This document shows positions 57,875 to 64,000 of a stretch of DNA of 64,000 nt, one piece after another. Position 1 is the stretch's first letter. Each line of letters begins with the position of its first letter. Under the pieces are notes generated by a model, which was not told the DNA's origin, ran no database searches, and worked only from the letters and a program-made list of their open reading frames with translations. The stretch lies in NCBI RefSeq assembly GCF_000004195.4, contig NC_030678.2:79644904-79708903 (forward strand), in the 5' to 3' direction. Origin of the DNA: Xenopus tropicalis (Eukaryota > Chordata > Amphibia > Anura > Pipidae). A program made the position numbers and the translations under genes.

Positions 57875-58148
57875 TACAGGGATGGGACCTGTTATCCAGA
57901 ATGTTTGGGACCTGGAGATTTCTGGATAAGGGGTCTTTCTGTAATTTGGATCTCTATAGCTTAAGTCTACTAAACATTAAACATTATTTAAACCCAATAG
58001 TATTGTTTTGCCTCCTATAAGGATTAATTGAATATTTTAGTTGGGTTCAAGTACAATGTACTGTTTTTCTATTAAAGAGAAAAAGGCCTTCCTGTAACTT
58101 GCAACTTTCTGGATAATGGATTTCCAGATAATGGATCCTATACCAGTA
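57875..58148 (+). mobile_element. TACAGGTATGGGA-end MITE, internally deleted
   Basis: The ends TACAGGGATGGGACC and GGATCCTATACCAGTA are present. The segment between the TACTGTTTTTCTATT landmark and the right sub-terminal repeat is deleted (the landmark ATGGGAGATGGGC is missing), giving 274 bp. Confidence 0.7.
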
Positions 58149-61100
58149 TATTTATTTACAAGCAAGTAGAGGACAATTATAATCGAACATATGTCTGATT
58201 AAAATACATCCACTTTGCCATGAAGTGAAAGCTACAAAAAAATATACTTTTTAAAACTTTCAGTATATCACATGGAATATTCAAAAGCATGCCAATGCAG
58301 ATCTTTATATATAATCAATAAAGAGTGCTCAAAGTGCCTTTAATATGTTACTTTTTGTTTTATGTAAAGGAACAACTGTTTGGGTGAAGTCCCCCACCTG
58401 AAACAGAACCATTAAAGAACCTCTTTAACAGAAGAAGGTGCTGTATTTGCATAATCCCATTAAACTAGTATGCATATCAGAGATCCAGAGAACACAGAAC
58501 GTCATTTGAACACAGAAAGTCATTTGGTTTCCCTCTTTGTATGCCTTTTAGATGTGGCAATGGAATAGGCTAGTAGGCAGTCTAATTATAGCAGGTGTGC
58601 CGTTGATCATTTCCACTTTAACTAACAGTAATAGGTACAGTCATTTTTCTTTTAATGAAATTAAAAAATGTAATAGTTCTCTCCTTTACCTCTTTTTATT
58701 TAGAGACTCTGGATCCATTCGGTAGATCCATGTAGGCTTGGCAAGACAGAACAACAAATCACTGCTGCCCAAGGGACTGATTAAGTGAATACTGATGATA
58801 GGGAGAGCCTTATTTCCTAATCTTATAGTATATTTGTTTCAGGACCCTCAGTCCACCTGTCAGTGTGTGTGTGGTGCTGTAAAACTTGATTTCCATTTTT
58901 TTAAAGGTAATTATGTATTGCATATATTATAAGGCGAAGTACAATGCCTGAAAGTACCATGCTACTTATTTCTTGTTATTAAGGAGCAGTCCAGTCATGT
59001 TGTATGAGAGTTGCCAATCTTGTTTTAGAAGAAATTACAAAGGGCAAGATTAAGGCTTAATTACCTGGAATTGTATTGTCTGCAACACACTGACAACTGC
59101 GAGCTGAATTAGGTAGGATGTATGAAGCAAGACATGCCCACAAAATTGTAGCTCCTGTGAGAAATATGAAATAAAGCATCAAAAGGAAAAAAAAGTCTAA
59201 TGAAAAACAAAAAGAGCTTGGAAATGTTAATATGCAAAAAATAAGCATGCAAAGCCAATAAATGTTTATGCGCATTATAACAATTATCAGGTACAAAAAG
59301 GCACAGTGCTATTTAACTCTATTTTCAAAACCAAACTGGACTATTGTCGATATAGAACACAGTAGTTCCGTTTTCCCATTAATTTCTAAAGACTAATCAT
59401 TTTTTTCTTCCTCTCTTCCTTTCCCTCACCCCACCTGGCTGCCATAACATATTCCTAAACAGCACTCGGAAATCTTTGTTTTAATGTATTGTCAACAAGC
59501 AAGCCAAGAAGAAGCCAAAAAGAAAAGAAAAAAAAAAAGCCTTCAGCCGGGAGATGCACAAATGCTGACAAAGGATTGGGTTTAAAAAGGAGAGATAGCT
59601 TTCCTGATTGTTAATTATTGTTTATGGCATTTTTTCTGTTGTCATTTTTTCCCTGTCCTCAAGCATTAGCAGTGCATAATCCTTATCCCAATCTATTGAA
59701 GAGAAAACCTACAATCCTCTGGCTGCTATTTCTCTATACCCATTACGGATTATGGATGATTTTAAGAAAATACCAGGGCAGACTCAAAACTTCTATGACC
59801 TGGCGACCCTTTTCATTAGTAGTCATACAATTATATAACATATTTATGTTTAATTTTTACTTTTTATTTCATGGAATATGACTTGGACTTCACCTACCTT
59901 TATAATGCGAACCACTGCATCCAACAGACAGATTTGTTCATTTCTGCTATGAAGAATGGACTATTGTGTTTCAGCTTTTTATAATGGTGTCAGTAGGGGA
60001 AGAAGGTAGTCACTATGAGCTTTCCCCAAACCCCCAACTTGTACATTTTGGACAACCGTCTAAAGCCAAGGTCAATGCTGCAACAGATTTGTAAAATTAA
60101 CAGTAACAATTTTAATTTCTAATTTAAGTTTTTTTTCAAAACTCAGTTGTGGAAAAAAAATCACAGCAAAACGTGTTTTTTTTTTCTTTGCGTGATTTTG
60201 TACCCTCTGTGCTAGCATATTTACAAATAAAAAAAACTTGATCACAGTGCAAATTGCATTGTTCTATTCAGACAAAAATATCCACTGACTTCAATGCATT
60301 TGGTAAACTGTCATTTAAACATTCCATGTAAACTGCCATATGAATTTTTTCACAGTTTCAAAAATGTTTTGGAACGCAATAGCCAGTTTTTCTCATCACT
60401 ACTGATATCTTAATCAGAGCTCAGCCAACACAGAAAGGCACACCAAAGTTAGAAGAGGAACATCAAGCACTCCGGACTGAAGAGATCTGCTGTAAAAAAC
60501 GGACTTTATTTCTTCATTTTAAAACCAATATGAGGCAGGGACCTTGTCGACCCAGGTCCACTCCCCATGGAACTGACCCCACCCCCTTTCCCCCAATCAT
60601 AACTGCAAAGTTAAGGACAAAGGAGGTAAAATGTATGTGTTACATGGGGTGGTGGACATCGGTAGAAGGGCTCTTGAGGTCACAGCCCAGTTGGGTCCTG
60701 GACACCCCAGCCGAAGCTGGTGCCTAGGGTACTAGTGCCCCTATTGTGCACAAGGCATGTGTCTCATCTACCTACTCTTGGTTCTGTCCATGATGTTAAA
60801 TATAGGTTTTGTTTAACAAAATATACTTTTTTTTATTCATTATCTTTTATTTGTGCCATGTGTTACAAAATGAATTCAGTGGGCCATATTGGTTTACAAA
60901 ATAAATGTAAACATTTTAAGCATTTTTCTAAAGTTATCCCCTGTATCTATAAAAAAAAAAAAAGGTTAATATTGGCATTTCCTATAGTATTCTCTAAAGT
61001 GGTTAAGGGGTTAATAAGTAGGGGTTAAAAGAGAAGTGATGGAATATTGATTATATCAGTATGATTGCCCATCTGGTACAGAGTGGCACAGAGCACATCA

Positions 61101-62044
61101 TTTATAGAAAAGAGAATGTTCCCACAGAAGTAATGAAAGCTAGAAACTTGCCCACTGTCAATAAAGCAGATGTTAAAGGCTGCTCTTCCTCTCACAATGC
61201 TTATGTTTAATAAACTACTAGCCAGCAGAAACATTCTTGTTCCCCTGCAGTGTTAAACAGTATTATGGGTTACATGTAGCTAAGCTGATTGTGGATTCTT
61301 CAATGTGTTCTTTACAATAAGTGTTACTGTAAATGTAAATGATTTTTTAAAAATTACACATACTCAGCAGGGAATCATTTTTCAGAGAAGAGGTCAAGTT
61401 CAGAGGAAACCTTACAAAGTATCACTAGGCAAAACTGGTTGGTATTTCATGGGACTGAAATGGATAGCAAAGAAAAGTGTGTAGTATTAAGTAGAATCTA
61501 AAACTGCCCAATGTGCTTTTATCCTATCCCTAGAAATCTGTAGAAGCCAGAGCTGCCACTTGTGCGATCAATGGCAGATTAATAAAGCATTGTGTGGAGT
61601 TACCTAGCCAGAGGGCTTCAGGCATTCATAGACACTTTTACTTCTGAAGCTTTAGTTCCCAACAGAGCTGTATAGAAAGTGAATAGGAAACGTCTGCTCT
61701 GTACATAACCTTGGAAGAAAAAACTGTTTTAAATCGGCAAACCAACCATCATTGAGAGGCCTCTGTATTTCTACTTCCAATGTATGTGTTTTGGAGGGTG
61801 GAATCTTAAATATTCTGGTCCTGATAATTGTCTGATTTTATATAGTGCACTGTTGCAAAATATACTATTGTTATTGAATCCTAATTAGGACCCCCATTGG
61901 TGGGGGGGGGGGGAACTCATGTCAAAAAAGGAATATACTGCCCCTTTTAAGCTGCTGACACACACCCTCCCCTAGGGTACCTGCCTGGCACTACACCTGT
62001 AGTGACTAGAGCAGGGCAGCAACAAATCTCTCTCTCCTGCACTG
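58149..62044. other. Intergenic, one candidate enhancer
   Basis: Contains an octamer ATTTGCATAATCC at 58445, the block at 58550-58830, further possibly constrained patches near 59030-59160 and 59565-59640 (GATTGTTAATTATTG), a GC-richer unknown repeat-like piece at about 60410-60760, and a G12 run near 61899. No gene is supported. Confidence 0.4.
58550..58830. promoter_or_regulatory. Candidate conserved enhancer (CNE 7)
   Basis: A repeat-free block with CAGTCTAATTATAGCAGG near 58578, CCGTTGATCATTTCC, TTTTAATGAAATTAAAAAATG near 58650, CTTTTTATTTAGAGACTCTGG and GGACTGATTAAGTG. A weaker candidate than CNE 5 and 6. Confidence 0.3.
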
Positions 62045-62337
62045 ATCTGGAAACCCATTATCCAGAAAGAATTACGGGAAGGCCATCTCCCATAGACTCA
62101 ATTTTAGTCAAATGAATCAGATTTCCTTTTTCTCTGTGATAATAAAACAGTGCCTTATACTTGATGGGAACTAGGCTACATGAAATCATATTGTTGGCAA
62201 ACAATCCTATTGGGTTTATTTAATGTTTAAATAATTCTTAGCAAACTAGCGATATGCAGATCTAGTTTACTGAAAAATCCCATATCTGGAAAACCCCAGG
62301 TCCTGAGCTTTCTGGATAACAGGTCTCATACCTGTTA
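62045..62337 (-). mobile_element. TACAGGTATGGGA-end MITE, inverted
   Basis: The right end GGTCTCATACCTGTTA is clear. The left end is eroded (GATCTGGAAACCCATTATCC). GGCCATCTCCCATAGACTC, TTCTCTGTGATAATAAAACA and AAACAATCCTATTGGG confirm the family and orientation. Confidence 0.7.
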
Positions 62338-62655
62338 ATAATCACAGCAGAAACAATGTTTAGCAGAGGCTTTTTGCAGTAACTTGGTGGTGGATGAATC
62401 TCTGCCTTAAACACTCTTCTGGGAGTTCTGGCAGAAAAAAAAGTTTCATGATGGTTCAAACCTGTTAGGCTTAGAAACTGGAAAATGTATGGCAGGAATG
62501 GGTGGACCGCAAATTCATCACTACAAACAAGCATTCCTATAATGCTCTTAATAGTTTCCCCCGTTAACATATTTCTGGGTGCCATATAATCTGCAAAAAA
62601 TAGACCTTGTCATTTGCCCCTTAATAATAATCTTGATAATAGTCTTATGTACCTA

Positions 62656-63595
62656 CAGTGGTGTGAAAAACTATTTGCCCCCTTCCTGATTTCTTATTCT
62701 TTTGCATGTTTGTCACACAAAATGTTTCTGATCATCAAACACATTTAACTATTAGTCAAAGATAACACAAGTAAACACAAAATGCAGTTTTTAAATGATT
62801 TTAAAAGGGTTTTTATTATTTAGGGAGAAAAAAAATCCAAACCTACATGGCCCTGTGTGAAAAAGTAATTGCCCCCTGAACCTAATAACTGGTTGGGCCA
62901 CCCTTAGCAGCTTCAGCTTGAGTTGACGAACAGATGGCCGGACATTCTCCTTCAGGATTTTTTGGTAGACAGTAGAATTCATGGTTCCATCTATCACAGC
63001 AAGCCTTCCAGGTCCTGAAGCAGCAAAACAACCCCAGACCATCACACTACCACCACCATATTTTACTGTTGGTATGATGTTCTTTTTCTGAAATGCTGTG
63101 TTACTTTTACGCCAGATGTAACGGGACACGCACCTTCCAAAAAGTTCAACTTTTGTCTCGTCGGTCCACAAGATATTTTCCCAAAGTCTTGGCAATCATT
63201 GAGATGTTTTTTAGCAAAATTGAGACGAGCCTTAATGTTCTTTTTGCTTAAAAGTGGTTTGCGCCTTGGAAATCTGCCATGCAGGCCGTTTTTGCCCAGT
63301 CTCTTTCTTATGGTGGAGTCGTGAACACTGACCTTAATTGAGGCAAGTGAGGCCTGCAGTTCTTTAGATGTTGTCCTGGGGTCTTTTGTGGCCTCTCGGA
63401 TGAGTTGTCTCTGCGCTCTTGGGGTAATTTTGGTCGGCCGGCCACTCCTGGGAAGGTTAAAAACTGCATTTTGTGTTCAATTATGTTATCTTTGACTAAT
63501 AGTTAACGGTTTTTGATGAGCAGAAACATTTTGTGTGACAAACATGCAAAAGAATAAGAAATCAGGAAGGGGGCAAATAGTTTTTCACACCACTG
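62656..63595 (-). mobile_element. Defective Tc1-like element with long inverted ends
   Basis: Terminal inverted repeats of about 140 bp start CAGTGGTGTGAAAAACTATT and are nearly identical at both ends. TA borders the element on both sides. Its 940 bp are short for a Tc1-like element, and the transposase on minus is internally deleted and frameshifted. The high identity of the ends suggests modest age. Confidence 0.9.
62900..63465 (-). pseudogene. Tc1-like transposase remnant
   Basis: Read on minus: an N-terminal DNA-binding part (GRPTKITPRAQRQLIREATK, then TIRKRLGKNGLHGRFPRRKP), a frame change near 63180-63190, then ILWTDETKVELFG with the first catalytic aspartate, GGSVMVWGCFAASGPG and ENVRPSVRQLKLK. 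The sequence that should carry the second aspartate and the final catalytic acid is missing, so the enzyme is dead. Confidence 0.85.
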
Positions 63596-63597
63596 TA

Positions 63598-64000
63598 TGT
63601 GACCAAGATAGTGTTGTGACACACACAGCAGAGTAGAAATTTATCTGTAATCCAGGAAGATATTTGCTTTGAATAGTGCTTCCTTCCCACCCTAGGCACT
63701 GGTACTAGGAACTTTCTTGACTGTTCTTTCAAATAAACTGCCCAGGTGTAAGAGAAATAGTCAGCAAGACTCCATTTACAACATATGACTGTACATCGGC
63801 ACATAGCCTGTGTTTACTGCTCTCCATTCAAGGCATAAATAATACGCATACCAATAATCTGAGATACCGGCAAAGCAAATTCATTGCCAATTAATTCAGT
63901 AGGAAAGCAAAGCCTTTAACACTGGGTGGGGGGGAATGGTCCTACCCTGGGGAGATTAACCTCTGGCAAGCACCCAGCTGCTGTCATCTGTGTCTTGGAT
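63598..64000. other. Intergenic, nothing recognised
   Basis: About 400 bp to the window end with no repeat boundary or coding signal. Confidence 0.4.

Noticed and set aside
1..64000. tRNA, rRNA or other structural RNA genes
   Set aside because: No A/B-box pair with a cloverleaf, and no rRNA or snRNA signature, was noticed by eye. A covariance-model search would be needed to exclude them fully.

Overview
This window looks like vertebrate nuclear DNA from a clawed frog (Xenopus, most likely X. tropicalis). The base composition is AT-rich and intergenic. The repeats are amphibian in character: T2/Kolobok-type MITEs with TTAAAGGRR ends and TTAA target sites, many copies of a TACAGGTATGGGA-ended MITE, and CR1/L2-type LINEs. 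A SPIN hAT element, a family known from X. tropicalis, is also present. The species call is inference.

Only one protein-coding gene is well supported. It is an intronless class III POU-domain transcription factor on the minus strand (21492-22619, 375 aa), which I assign to pou3f1 (Oct-6/SCIP/Tst-1). To its right (upstream for the gene) lies a GC- and CpG-rich 5' region with four CCAAT boxes, GC boxes, an E-box and, farther out, an RFX-like plus ZNF143-like site. To its left is an AT-rich 3' UTR of about 1.86 kb that probably ends at a polyadenylation signal at 19651-19656.

The rest is a gene desert, typical of a developmental regulator. About 19.6 kb lies downstream and 41 kb upstream. Several stretches look like conserved non-coding elements, with dense homeodomain/POU-type AT motifs and no repeat structure: 3446-3712, 11860-12075, 23900-24260, 50165-50500, 52340-52745, 57185-57520 and 58550-58830. 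They are candidate enhancers of pou3f1. Conservation cannot be measured from one sequence.

The desert is heavily colonised by transposable elements. Eleven copies of one TA-flanked MITE are spread across it. There are Harbinger-like MITEs with 3-bp duplications, hAT elements with 8-bp duplications, a palindromic element with a 10-bp duplication, a defective Tc1 element and a pair of T2 MITEs nested one inside the other. A 5'-truncated CR1/L2-type LINE (42127-44826, minus) is split by a hAT element and rearranged by a perfect 30-bp-arm hairpin and a 112-bp tandem duplication. A second LINE tail (38957-40767, plus) has expanded its own 3' UTR into a minisatellite of about 42 copies.

I found no tRNA, rRNA or CRISPR array and no clearly new protein system. 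The most interesting items are the horizontally transferred SPIN copy, the LINE-born minisatellite, the hairpin within the LINE reverse transcriptase, the CpG-rich MITE pair, the candidate enhancers and one exon-like open frame at 46982-47147.
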